From contig OU015500.1 of assembly GCA_907164885.2 (NCBI GenBank), positions 49,755,533 through 49,819,532 on the forward strand: a stretch of 64,000 nt of DNA, written 5' to 3'. A program made the translations under genes and the position numbers. The notes beneath the pieces were generated by a model. The model was not told the DNA's origin. It saw only the letters and a program-made list of their open reading frames with translations, and ran no database searches. Below, piece after piece: positions 23,091 to 35,110 of this stretch. Source of the stretch: Dolomedes plantarius (taxonomy: Eukaryota; Arthropoda; Arachnida; Araneae; Dolomedidae). Positions within the stretch are counted from its first letter, which is position 1. Every line of letters begins with the position of its first letter.

Positions 23091-24083
23091 CGCAACCGCA
23101 CCAAGAAGTGTGCCAAGTAGCACCCTATTCTGATGTAATACCCTATCAACTATATCTATAAAAATTTCAGCTCAATTGAGGCAATACTTTTTCACTTATA
23201 AAAGAACAAATATAGGCCTATTCGAAATAATCAATAAATTTCACAGTTTCAATGAAACACACTGATTTTTGAATAAAGTTCAATAATTCAAGTTCGATTT
23301 AAGCAAATTGTGCATAAAATTGTACATAAATTCAAAAACATAAAGTTTATAAGTTAAATAAAATTCTGTAATATTATACCAATAAATTTCCAGTTGATAG
23401 CCAAGAAATTGTAATTTTTTTTTTACATAAAATGTCCAATAAAGAGCGTAGTTCCAAATGTAATTTTCTTCAATAAACCCTTAAACGTTGGCAATTTCAA
23501 AAATCCTTTTTGTATTTATCAATACCGCCTCCACTTGAATCTTTAAAATATTAAATATTTCTCTGATAATAAATGAAAATGTAGTTTGATGTGTTGCTAT
23601 GGTTAATTGACTATGGTTGACAAAGGAAAAATTGTAAAGGGGAAGCATCAGCTCAACATTTAGGCCCCTAACTTTCTTTCTACTCATCAGATATACATAA
23701 TATATAGCCTATGTCCATCTGGAATAATCTACATTTCAAACAGTGAAAGAATTTTTCAAATAGGTGCAGTGGTTCCAGAGATTACCCTCCACATACAAAA
23801 TCCGCTCTCTCTCTCTTTATATATTAGTACAGATAAAGATAGATGTTTTGGCATTTTCAAATTTTAAATTGATTGTATTTTGTTCTTTTAGGTGAACTTT
23901 TAAGGTATTTTTCCTTCATCTCAGTTTCTTGGGGGGGGGGGGGGCTTTCCTTTTTGCTTTTCTTCTGTTTCATATTTTAATGCAGTTCAGGCAGAACGGC
24001 TTGCTAAAATATCATTCATGCTTTGGAAAAAATTATCAGTGAGCAAATATAGTTATGCTGAGGTCTTACCGAAAAGCTGGACA

Positions 24084-24147
24084 ATGGCCGGATGGCACGA
24101 GTGCTAGACCTAGGAATCAGAGTTTCAGGGTTCGAATCTCGCTCTGT
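24084..24147 (+). mobile_element. tRNA-like SINE head
   Basis: GGCCGGATGGCACGAGTGCT gives an A-box-like D arm and CAGGGTTCGAATCTCGC gives a perfect B box at the right distance. The T-stem and acceptor stem do not pair properly, so this is more likely a SINE relic than a working tRNA. Confidence 0.5.
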
Positions 24148-25656
24148 CTATGCATGTTTACAGAGGTTCGGAATTCATTTACTTAATAAAGTTCTTTTGA
24201 TTAAGAAACATTTTCTACAATTCAGTGTGGATTACAATTTCAAGAAAGAGTGATAAATGAAAAACATTTGTCCCGATGTTTACAAATATGTTTTTAAAAA
24301 AATTGTTAACAAAATATTTTTTGTTATGGACCTGAAGAGAGAAGAATTACGGAGTTTAGGAATGCATAAAGAATGCAAAAAATGTGTATCTTTACTGTTA
24401 TTTAATTTGAAATTTCGGGAAATCTCTTTGATTTGGAAAGTTTCTGTATCCTGCATGCAATTTAGTTGTAAGCCCTGCATTTTGTTCCTTAGTGCTTTTG
24501 AAGAAATTTCTATTACGTATTTTAGTGTCCTAGGTTTTGAGAACGTAATATCTGTAATTTTATCAATATTGTTTCGATAGTGGTGTATATCCATTTTCAT
24601 CACTTTAGTGAAACGAATTTACTTGAACAACTGTTTTTCATCATTCTACAAATAGAAGTTTTCATAGAATTTCAGCACTTTTAATTTTATTGGCTTAAGT
24701 TTTGACAACTGTAGTTGATGTCTTTCAAAGAATTTTTTTGTTGTTGATGAAATTTGTAAACGAGACGATAGAATAAGACTCGGGAGAATCATATTTTAAG
24801 GTTATATTAATTACATTTTCGGTCTTCGCAAGTGTTTATGTGTGAGCCCCAAAACACAATTAGCTAAGATCTGATAATACGTTCGTATTCTTACATACAT
24901 ATGAATTCCTAACGAGAAGTCTACTGAGCATAAATACCGCTATTGCTCTGGGGCAGTAATCGCTAGTTCCTGTCTTCGCAAGAGCTTTTATTCCGGTCGA
25001 CTAGAGCAAAAAGAGCTGCCCTCTAGAACCTGGTTCCCGATTGTTCTTTGTTCGCGCCCCTAATTAGGGGCCAGCAGCCTTTTGTCTCCATTGCTGTGCC
25101 AATGCTCGAAGAAAGGTTTTGGGGAAATACGACTTTGACCTTTTGTCGATTCTGCAGAACAATTTTCGCGAAAGAAAAGTCAGGTACTGCGATTTTTGGA
25201 TGATTGATATTCTCTTTCAAATTCTCAGTTCTTTTTAGTACACTGAAATTACTGTTCTTTATTTTTTTTCTTTTATTTTTTTTCTTGGTTATTCAAGTGT
25301 TTTACAGTCTCTCGTTCAAGTTTTATTGTACGTTCCCAGATGTTACCCCAGGGTCTTTGATCGGTTATCTGATCCATATAACTTTCGTAAAGTTTTTTTT
25401 TAAGAAAATTGCGGAGAACTGGCAACTGAAAACAATTATTTTTAAATAAAACTTAAAGTTTTGGCGTAGTATTTTGTTATAGAATGATCATAAAAGGAAG
25501 TGGCATTGCTTGACAAAATTTATGTAAACAATGGAATCGCTGTTATTTGAAATTGTATTGTAATTGCAAGTAAATTGGCGAAAAACAGGAAAAAAGAAGA
25601 ATGAAATAAAAAGATAACTAAACGATGCATTATATACATATTTACAATCAAAACTC
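24148..25656. other. Gene-free stretch
   Basis: The 107-codon frames at 24257-24603 are antiparallel shadows of each other with no recognised motif. A T-rich tract is at 25258-25290. Confidence 0.5.
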
Positions 25657-25658
25657 TA

Positions 25659-26247
25659 CAGGGTGTCCGGGCTAAAGGTATCCAAAAGTCATGACTTATT
25701 TTTACGGGACTACCCATTAGAATTAAATAAAAATATATTTAAATAGAAAGAACTTCTCACCAAGTTTTAATATCAATCATAGACTTCGATCATAGTATCA
25801 TAGATTTCGATGTGTGCACCTTTTGTAGCACAACAAACGTCTAAATGGTAATCCAGTTCTGCCCAAGTGTTTCGTAGCATATCAGGAGTTATAACACGAA
25901 TTGCTTGAATGATACGTTTCTTCAACTCCTCCACAGTTTCAATTTTTGTCCATACACAACGGATTTAATGAATCCCCAAGCAAAAAAGTCATAGCTAATA
26001 ACGCCCCAAGCTAATAACGCCTGATATGCTACGAAACACTTGGAGAGAACTGGATTACCATTAAGACGTTAGTCGTGCGACAGAAGATGCACACATCGAA
26101 ATCTGTGATACTATGATAGAAATCTATGATTGATATTAAAACTTGGTGAGATGTTCTTTCTATTTAAATAATTTTTTTTTTTATTCTAATGAGTAGTTCA
26201 GTAAAAATAAATCATGACTTTTGGATACCTTTAGACCGGACACCCTG
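25659..26247. mobile_element. Palindromic mariner/Tc1-type element
   Basis: TA flanks both ends. CAGGGTGTCCGG on the left and CCGGACACCCTG on the right form the terminal repeat, which extends as an inverted repeat of about 235 bp per arm (25659-25894 and about 26010-26247). Both arms contain the end of a transposase gene, so the element is two copies of the same 3' part joined head to head around a short centre. Confidence 0.8.
25770..25950 (-). pseudogene. Mariner-type transposase C-terminus, left arm
   Basis: Minus-strand reading: TKIETVEELKKRIIQAIRVI then TPDMLRNTWAELDYHLDVCC and GAHIE, ending in a stop. This is the C-terminal helix region typical of insect Tc1/mariner transposases (ITPxMLxNxWxELxYRLDVCxxxxGAHIE). 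No catalytic residues are included. The matching relic on the plus strand (26012-26130) reads TPDMLRNTWRELDYH, a stop, then DVSRATEDAHIE. Confidence 0.75.
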
Positions 26248-26249
26248 TA

Positions 26250-28813
26250 TTGCAAGGATGCAAGTATAAACGTTCCTAATTACACGAAAATTAAGTTGCT
26301 GTTAATAAATTTACCTTTCTCACCATTATTTAAACTTTCATGCAGGATGTTTAGTGATAAGCGAAGTATTCCCTAGATTAGGAACACGTCCAAAGCTTGA
26401 TGGCACGGTGGTCAACACTTCTAACAATGAAACGTAATTTCAAGCAACTCAAAAAGTTGATAAATGCAAGAACATGCGTCAAAGAGATCGCTTTAGGAAT
26501 TTCCAAACATTTTAAAGTGATTTTGACCGGAAGTCAGGGGCTCTGTATACTTTCTCATGCAGGGGAAAATATGGAGCACGTACGTGAAAATCGTAGTAGG
26601 ACTTGATAACAGTGATGTTTTCGGTCTGCAATTTTGTCTGCAAAGTAAATGTCCCAAGCCCAATATCAGGGCTCATAATGAATGTATTGTTAAAGAAAGA
26701 ATTTATAAATGAGAAAACATTAAACATCTTTGTATCTTCTGTCTTTTTTAAATTTGAAAACTCTGACCTAGTTAATTTCAATGTTTTCTTTTTCATAATA
26801 AATAATTCTACAAATATAAAGATCTGAATTCAGATAAAAAATTATACTAAAGGAAAAAAAAGAAAAAGAATAATCTTAGTGGATGCAGAAAAAAATATTT
26901 TGTTCTGAATTAAAAGGAAAAAAAAATCAAAATATAGATTTAAAAAATAAATCTACTATTTGTTCAGGTAACACCTACATAGATCTACACATTGACATTT
27001 TCTTACTTAAATGTTTTAGATCTTAGAATTTTGCTCTTGCTAAAAAAGTAAAAAGCAAAAAATATATATATATATATATATATATTTAAAGTGAGGCAAG
27101 TTTAAATGTGTTTAAAACTCATTTCTGCTGAGAAAAAATATACGCTTTAATATCTTATTGATATAATGTCTAAAACTCTTTCTTCTCAATAATACTAACT
27201 ATCAACAAAAGATTCGATCTTGTTCTTAACGTAAAAAAGTAAAAAATGAGGGGAAAAAAAGGGTTCTATAATTCCCCAATTTAGTTGTTCATCCCATTTA
27301 CAGATGAAAAATACATTAACTACGCCTTAATATGTCGTAAAAAGGGTTAGTGATCACTTCAGATTTGTTTCCAAAACTCTGACGTAAGTTTCTTCCTTCA
27401 GAAAACAAGCCAGGTGCAGAACAATAATTCTTTATGCTATCCTTAAATAGTCGTTTGTGAACAAAGTGCAATTCTACAAATTATTATGATCAGTGCAGCT
27501 CCCAAAATGATATTGTCGTATTCCCGGTGAGACCATCGCTAATAAACCACTAATAAGTTTCAAACATTCGTCAAAAGCTAAAATCGTGCATTATTTTTGC
27601 TCCTAGAGTTAACATTTTATAGCAAACGTGCTTTCTTGTTAATATTTACATTTCTTTCTTGGACTGATTAACTGCCTTTATTTTAGTTAAGACTCGATTT
27701 TTTTTTGTTCCATTTCGAATAAATCCGTGCAATTTATATTATAAACAAAAGCGCTATTTTATATTTCTCCTCTAACTTTTTCTTATTCACTAATCGAAAA
27801 TATTTCAGAACATGTTTTTCATATTTCCCCCCCTGTTCCTGTGGATTTTCCCCGCTTGTCAACGGCAAAAATTCTTTACCGGCAACTTTCAAAAAAAGAA
27901 ATTGATGGAATGAATGATTCAGCACTTTTTGGGCGATTTCGGAATGAAAAGTAATAATTCTTAACCGTGAGTTTTGAAACTATTTTTTGCTTCTTCCCTC
28001 CACACGAAACTTTTTCAGCTGTTTTCGACTTTAGCTCTCGTACAATGAAAGACGCGAAGATCATATCAATTTCCGGCATTGAAAATTTTGCTTTCACGTG
28101 TTTTTCAAAGGTTAGAGGGTTCTCTTTGGATACTACATTTGTTTAATCTTTTCCAAAGTCGAGGAGTCAAAGTGAGTTTTCAATATATGAGAAAAGAACT
28201 CTTTTATTTAAAAAGACATCTAGGAATAGTTTACTTCTTTTGTAAACAAGCTGTCCCGATTGTAAGGCAATGAATATACTTACAATGGTGTTTTCAAAGG
28301 GCAAAAAGTGTGTATTCAGGGTAAGTTCTTGGTAGCGACTGGTTTGTTATAAATTTTTTTACGAAAATTAACTCTGACGTCACCTGTATCGGGTAGGACA
28401 ATAATTTAACATTACACCAGTCTGGATCGATCTGTTAACGATCGATCCACTTGTACAGACGAGCTGATTTTTTGGATCGAGGGAACGATTTTCAATAATG
28501 ACGCACGTACAAAAAACAAAAGACAAATGTACAAAATGTAGTAGACAAATGTACAGCACTTGACAAATGTCTACGTAATTTTGTTTTTGTCTTTTTAGAA
28601 ATTTTGTCATTACTATAAGGCATTACTATATAGCAATAATGCCCAGATCCTGTTTCTCAGATCGAGAAATATACATTTTTTATGGCTTTCAGGTATTTTC
28701 TGCCAGTGAAAATACGGTAACACACTGCTATGGTAATGGTGCCTTTTGCTTGAAATATTTGCACATCACACAAAACAACCAGACACTCAGAACTAAACTG
28801 TTAATATGATTTG
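26250..28813. other. Gene-free AT-rich stretch
   Basis: Contains an (AT)n tract (27059-27087) and several short frames without motifs. A small inverted phrase (GATCGATCTGTTAACGATCG) is at 28424-28445. Confidence 0.55.
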
Positions 28814-29564
28814 AACTGACTGACTGACAGATAACGCACAGATAAAACCGCTGGACCTAAAGGGTTGAAATTTTGCATGGAGATTCTTCTTATAGTGTAG
28901 GAATGCACTAAAAAAGATTTTTGAAAAATTCTTCTTAGATTTTATAAAATAAAATTTTTAAGCTGTTTTTGTAACATTCTTTAAAGTTTGCATTAAAAAT
29001 AATAATCTGAGGGTTATAAAATTTATATCAGGAGAAAGATCATAAAAATTCCTTTAAAATGAAATCTTTTTCAAATCTTTGCCTCACTTTTCTGATTTTT
29101 GGTGAATATTTAAAGATTAATTTTTAGAATTTAATTTATTAAATGCTGATCACGTGGTTTCTTTTCTTTTTGTGATACTTTAAACTAATTTTGCTTCACG
29201 CACATGACAGCGAAATAAATTGACAATATTTTTTTTTCTTTCTAATGCGGCGGACGATTGGACATTATCCAAAAAAATATTAAAACAGTAAAAGAAATTT
29301 TCCTCAAACTGTACTATATTATTTAGTATGTTCTATTAGATTTGATTTCAATATTTTCTTCTACATTATTTTGTCTAAAAAAATATCCGTTATGATTTTT
29401 TATATAAATACACTTTTTTGTTTTTCTTTTTTGCATTAATTGCATACATTGACCGTTGTATCTATTATAAATATATATTTATTTTTTTTTCACATTAACT
29501 GCATACATTGACCGTTGTATTTAATTTGAATGTACTCCATAGCGAAGCACGGGTATTCAGCTAG
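28814..29564 (+). mobile_element. Non-autonomous Helitron, copy 4, 5'-truncated
   Basis: The body matches copies 1-3 from AACTGACTGACTGACAG onward. The first ~26 bases (TCTATATATATAAAACAG...) are missing. The 3' end GCACGGGTATTCAGCTAG before host T is intact. The hairpin is weakened to CCATAGCGAAGCACGG. Confidence 0.8.
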
Positions 29565-32500
29565 TTGTATATAAACATAAAAATGTTTTCTTGCGAAATT
29601 CCATTTCCTTGAGGTATATATTGAACTTATATGGATGATTTGCTGACCAAAAAAAAGGAGCAAATACTTTACAGATTTTACAGAAGAAATCCCCTATTTC
29701 TTTATCATACACGTTGTTAAAAGTATAATGGAAAAATATGAACAAAATAAACACGCAGAAAAAATCAGTTGGAGGATTACAGTTACAAAAATTCCAGATT
29801 TTCTTTGCAAAAAATGTTTTTACTTTCCTCCGATTTGCGACTTAACATGGCTTTAGTTGCATCTATTTTGATTTAAATTCGATTCTACCCGAATATATGC
29901 ACGATAAGAAAGTAAAAAAGACATGGACTTATAAATACGCTGTGAGAAGCAGCTATCAAAAGTGTTGGTGAGCTACTGTACAGTAAGACCTTAGAGTTAT
30001 AGGCTACATAGTTCTTATAATTTTTGCTTTGTTCTTAGACACTTTTGAATCGTTCATTGTGTGTCATTACTTTATGTTAGTTCTGTACGATTTGTAAACA
30101 CACGCGAATTAATATATTTGATGTACCGCATCTTAAAAAAAATTAATATCCGCTAACTACCCTTGAAACATCATAATTCCATTTGTAAAATGTCTGAAAA
30201 TTTTTATTGAGGGCAAAGTTTGTTCGTGTGACATACGAGTCGCAACGGAAAGTGGTGTATTTTTTTTACGCTCCCTGGGTCTCTAATTTTCCTCGCAGTT
30301 CAGTCTACCCTTTCTCACAGAGCAGAATAATAAGAAAAAAATGCAAGTATGGAATAAACGCTTCAGCATGCTTTAAACTTCTGAATATACTGAAGACAGT
30401 GCGACGCCATATGCGGAATAACTGCATAATTTTTCTAGTGTGGAATTTAATTCATGTCGTTGATCAGCCTTTCGATGAAAATAACTTATGTGAAACGAAT
30501 AGTGGTACAAACTTTTGATGATATAAGAGGACAAAAAAAAAGTAGTAATCACATTTTTATGGAATGATTCACCAAATGAAAAGAACAAGAATCGTCAAAA
30601 CATGTGAAAATTGAATGTAGTATATCGCACCTCCTAGATTTTCATAATTAGCTCCATTTTAGTGTATCGAAAAGTCTATTTTTTTATATTGTTATGGCTG
30701 TCTGTTTACGAGGGGCATAAGATCTTTCACCTGAAAAAATTAAAGAGTTATTCAGCAAATGGAATTGTATAATCGTCACTTTATTCAAGTGCCTCATCGT
30801 GCTATAAAATGAGTTGGAAGCGCTAGGTTTATGACAGCTTTCGAATGCACTGGAGAAGCACTTTTATTTATTTATTTATTTTCTATCTACTGCGCTTCCT
30901 GAAAAGAAGTATGATCCTTTTCTTTTCTTGTGTTTGTTCTAAGAAACTCCTGACACGTTTTAATTTGTCGTAAATTACACAGAATAGTAAGAGACCTCTA
31001 TCTTATCTTTATTTTCTGAGCTTTCTTCCCGCGAAATATTATTCTCTATGCTATGACCTGACAGCTAATAGGGCCATAACCACCTTCTGTTGTTCGTCTC
31101 TGAGGTTCTCAAAAGAACTTTTCGCCAGTTAATGAAAAACTCGTACTTCTAACAGTTATCTTGTTTTTGTCTTTTGGCGAGGAAAATGATCTAGATTAAA
31201 GCTGAAAAGCTTCCCGTATTCTACTTTATTTTTTTTTTTTATCGTCTGAAGCAGGTGAGAAAGGGATAACTACCTCGTTTTGACTGTGACGAAACATTGC
31301 GAAAGGGTTAGCAACTGGCGAAAGAAAGCGAATAAAAATAAACAGAACCTACCGAAACGGCATATTGTAAAAGTGAATCACCCACAGCTGCAAACGATTT
31401 TAATTTTGAAAGGAACAGTATAAAATTATCGCAATATCTTTATTTAGTTGCAGCATTGTTTTCAAACAGTTTTATGCCACTGTAACTCAATGAGAAAACT
31501 AAGAAAGAGGATGTGTTTCTTTTTCAGAAAATATTTATTTTAAAAATCCTTTTAAGAAAGTAAAATGAAAATATATTAAATATATGAAATAAAAATTATT
31601 CTATTGCTTAAAAAAATACTCTAATTAAAATCTGACTCTTTGAAGATTGGAGTCATGAAACTGCATCAGTAAGCTGATAAGATAAGCTTCAGGGGATGTA
31701 GGATAATTCTTTTTAAGACTAAGTCAAAGATGTTTATACTTTCTTCGAAGAAATTTTTCGAATTTTTTATTTTTATTTTGGGAAAATATTATCTCAAAAA
31801 GCAGCAACGTACTGTGAGATAGATGAATGTGTAAAACAGAGAGAGAACGAAAATTCCAGGCCGCTCTGTAAAAATCTAGATTAAAGGCATTTTATCAGTT
31901 GGTGCCACACAGCCATAGAATAGAAAAATCTCATTCTTAGAAAACCTAAAAGTGAGCTCACACCCAGGGTACGTCCCCTTCCTGTTAGACTATGATCATT
32001 TGCAGAGTCTGGAATCGTTTTCAAAAAAGAATTGACGTATTCCTAAATCTTTTCTCGTCACGAGAAAGACTTTTTTTTCTATTTTTCTAACACGACAAGC
32101 ACTTGTGCTGAGGACATTCGCCTATCCACACCGCAATTTTATTAGCTACTTTATTATGGGTGCAACATATAGGTGAACAAACATGATTCTTTATGAAGGG
32201 ACAGCACAGGAACGTCCATGACATAGCCGGGATGAGCAAGATGATTGTACTTAAATGCCTTGCATGTAACATCTCAAAAAGTGAACTTCGTTTGTTTGTT
32301 ATTGGAAATCGTTTCCTCGTTCTAAAAAATCAGTAGGATAAATAGATCGGTGGTAGGTTCATGAACACTAGTGCAGATTTATATTGTTGTCTTACCTTCT
32401 ACAAGCTGTGTCAGAGTTACTTAATTTTCCCAAAGAGAATTATAATCACCATGCGCTATATAGATCTTACCCTGTGTGTACACTTTTGTTTACTAAAAGT

Positions 32501-33171
32501 ATCATTTTAACTATTTTTAGTATTTTAAATTGAAAGTACACTAAGGAATGGACCAATTGTCAATGACTTTTAAAAAGTCAGAGAGTTTTCTCTTTTATAT
32601 TGAAAACCTGTTTTGACTTCTCGTGTTCAGAATGGATTAAATAAATTTAGTATCTAAAAGGAGACTTTTTACCTAAAAAAAATCTGAAGGAAATATTTCA
32701 ACGCTGCAAATTGGTATGCTCTTTGGGACTAACAGTGTGCCTGAATTATTCACGGTACTCCGCCCCACATTCAGCTAGCACTTCAAATCTGCATAAAGGA
32801 AAGACTCATAAAAGTCAATGAATGACATAGAATCAGGAGGTTTGAAAATTACTGTAAGGTTACTCATGGCGTATTACTTAACCCTACAAGATGAATCATG
32901 CACTGACACAAGTCTGGAAAAGTTTAATTTTAGGTTTGAGGTCAGAATTGATTCATTCTGGTCTTTTGAATCCTTTATGGTTTTCTCCTATTTCCCCAAT
33001 GAAATTACAGTTCGTTAACTATCTGGTTGTATCTAATCATATGCGCTATTTTCTTCAATTGAAAATCAGCTGATATATTAGTAAATTGAGAAAAGAGCTG
33101 GGTATTGTAAATTTTAGAATATTATAATCTAGATTTAACAATAAAAAACAGCGTAAAAGAGAAAAAAATTC
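29565..33171. other. Gene-free stretch
   Basis: No gene. The 103-codon frame at 30207-30518 has no recognised motif. A decayed match to the SINE tail of 10540-10590 is visible near 32148-32185 (TTATTATGGGTGCAACATAT). Confidence 0.5.
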
Positions 33172-33247
33172 AGGTAGTCTCTTCTAACGAAACTACCGCG
33201 GGTTATTAAGGTAGGATTACTTATCGTTGCTTACCTCTTTTGTATGT
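33172..33247. repeat. Inverted repeat, left member of outer pair
   Basis: About 76 bp (CAGGTAGTCTCTTCTAACGA ... TTACCTCTTTTGTATG) recur inverted at 39025-39101 with few changes. Both copies abut a TATG/CATA microsatellite. Confidence 0.8.
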
Positions 33248-33305
33248 GTATATGCATGTATGTGTTATGTATATATGTATCTATATATATGTACGTATGT
33301 ATATA

Positions 33306-34718
33306 CAGTGGCTCCCAAAAGTGTTCGTACACTTACGATTTTCAATGAAACAGGGGTCTATCCATTAATTAAAATGAATATTTCAGAATGGGTATTTAAT
33401 AATAAGATCTATAATCTATTCTTAACAAAACTACATGGAATATTTTAAAAACATAGTAAAACTTTATTTTTAAGAAACCAATAATCAAAAAGTAACAAAA
33501 ACTTTATCTCACAAAAGTCATGGTACACTTGTAAAAAATCTCTGCATATTAGTAAATATTCTAATTTTTCGTAAAATTAATTTTTAGTAGGATATCCTTT
33601 AGCATACACAACAACTTTTAAACGTCTGGGAATAGATTACACTAGTTCTTTTGTAATTTCTGCATCAATGTTCATCCATTCTTCCATCATAATTGTTTTT
33701 AGTTCGCTTTTCGTGTGAATGTCGTGTTTTCGTACTCGAACCTCCAGTTCTCTCCAAATATGTTCTATTGGGTTTAAATATGGCGACTGAGGTGGCGTTT
33801 TCAAAACTTGTGGACAATTATAGAAACACCAGATGCGAACGTTGAGAGCCGTGTGCTTAGGATCGTTATCTTGATAAAAAAAACAAAGTTGTTTCCAATA
33901 CCCAAATTTTGGGCTGATAATTTTAAATCGTCTTTTAAAATATTTATACAAACAGCATGATTCATTATGCCATCAATAAATACCAAATTACCTAGTCCTG
34001 ATGCTGAAATGCACCCCCACACCAGGACACCTCCACCGCCATACTTAACTATTCCTACTAAGTTCTTGGGATTAAGTTCCTCATTTTTTCTTCTCCATAC
34101 AATTATACGCCCATCGGAACTAAAAATGTTAAACTTGCTTTCATCGGCAAATAAGACATTATTCCAATACGTTTGGGTCTTATTTATCATTGATAGTGCG
34201 AAGGAAAGCCTAAGCTTTCTGTTTTTTTCACTCACAAAAAATTTTCTACGGGCAGAACGCTTCTTGTTTCTTACGAACTGATTTACCACTACTATGATGA
34301 AAAATAATCAATTTTCGAATGCTGTTTGTTGTTTTTTTACGACTACGAGCCATTTTTAAATAATAAATTGAATATTACGGAGTAAGCAAGCAAAAATTAA
34401 AGCCAAACGATATTTTAAATGCCACGACAATTCAAAAATAAAAATAAAGCGCCAGATGACAATTTTAATTATGAATTTATCCGAAAATATTTCAGTGTAC
34501 GATGACTTTTGTGAGATAAAGTTTTTGTTACTTTTTGATAACTAGGTTTCTTAAAAATAAAGTTTTACTTTGTTTTCAAAATATTTAATGTAGTTTTGTT
34601 AAGAATAGATTATAGATCTTATTATTAAATATCCATTCTGAAATATTCATTTTAATTAATGGATAGACCCCTATTTCATTGAAAATCGTAAGTGTACGAA
34701 CACTTTTGGGGGCCACTG
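33306..34718 (-). mobile_element. Tc1-like element with ~220-bp inverted ends
   Basis: TA flanks both ends. The terminus CAGTGGCTCCCAAAAGTGTT matches the complemented right end CAGTGGCCCCCAAAAGTGTT. The inverted repeat continues for about 225 bp (33306-33531 and 34497-34718), longer than the usual few tens of bases. The transposase gene inside is on the minus strand and broken. Confidence 0.9.
33577..34353 (-). pseudogene. Tc1-like transposase, broken and N-terminally deleted
   Basis: This DDE transposase relic starts MARSRKKTTNS at 34353, then jumps after about 30 codons to the end of the DNA-binding domain, so much of the helix-turn-helix region is gone. The first catalytic Asp is in VLFADESKF and GGVLVWGCIS follows. 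A frameshift near 33900 separates this from the frame with the second Asp (QDNDPKHT), the Glu (NPIEHIWREL) and a C-terminal IPRRLKVVVYAKGYPTKN ending at 33577. All three catalytic residues survive, but the frame does not. Confidence 0.85.
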
Positions 34719-34891
34719 TATGTAATAAAATTTTTAACCACCTCTAATCTTTAATCGCCCGTAATACGAATTTTCTTTCTATATGGTAACCTTTCCGTCC
34801 TTTGGCGATTTACCACGTCTTTCCAATACTAACCTACCTCGCCAATTTCCGGCAACCCGCTTCGAGCTACTTCGGTGTGCTCGCCAGAAGA

Positions 34892-34914
34892 GGGTGTGTG
34901 TGTGTGTGTGTGTG
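34892..34914. repeat. (GT)n microsatellite
   Basis: About 11 GT units beside the inverted repeat at 34919. Confidence 0.85.
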
Positions 34915-34918
34915 TCAG

Positions 34919-35110
34919 TCAAAATTTTAACGCATTTTGGTACTTTTCTGTTTAACTGTTTACTGCTTGTCGAAGCGATACAGACTGGGTTTGGCACGCT
35001 GCCAAAGTTATAACTCGCGAGGACGGTTGGATGGACGGTTTTAGCGTCTGAAATTTTTGATTTCCGAAGGACCGTTATGGAGGGACGTAATCCTACGTTA
35101 AATCAGTTGT
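34919..35110. repeat. Inverted repeat, left member of inner pair
   Basis: The block (CAAAATTTTAACGCATTTTG, GTTTGGCACGCTGCCAAAG, CCGTTATGGAGGGACGTAAT) recurs inverted at about 36978-37160 with moderate divergence. Confidence 0.7.

Larger units (their letters stand above)
22224..23843 (-). mobile_element. Helitron of a second family, internally deleted
   Basis: The minus-strand 5' end reads TCTATCTTTATCTGTACTAA then TATATAAAGAGAG, after host A. The 3' end has a hairpin CCCG-GACAAAGT-CGGG followed by ACGGTTCGCCAG before host T, a variant of the CTAG end. A helicase relic lies near the 3' end. Two ~67-bp internal repeats and a (TATG)n tract fill the middle. Confidence 0.7.

Noticed and set aside
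22926..23161. Three overlapping Cys/Tyr/Val-rich frames resembling small secreted peptides
   Set aside because: They are the (TATG)n tract read in three frames; no signal peptide logic or start context.
24084..24147. A functional tRNA gene
   Set aside because: B box is perfect but the acceptor and T stems do not pair, and no plausible anticodon loop results; a SINE relic fits better.
24257..24603. Pair of 107-codon frames on opposite strands
   Set aside because: They overlap almost exactly in antisense and have no motif; typical chance frames in AT-rich DNA.
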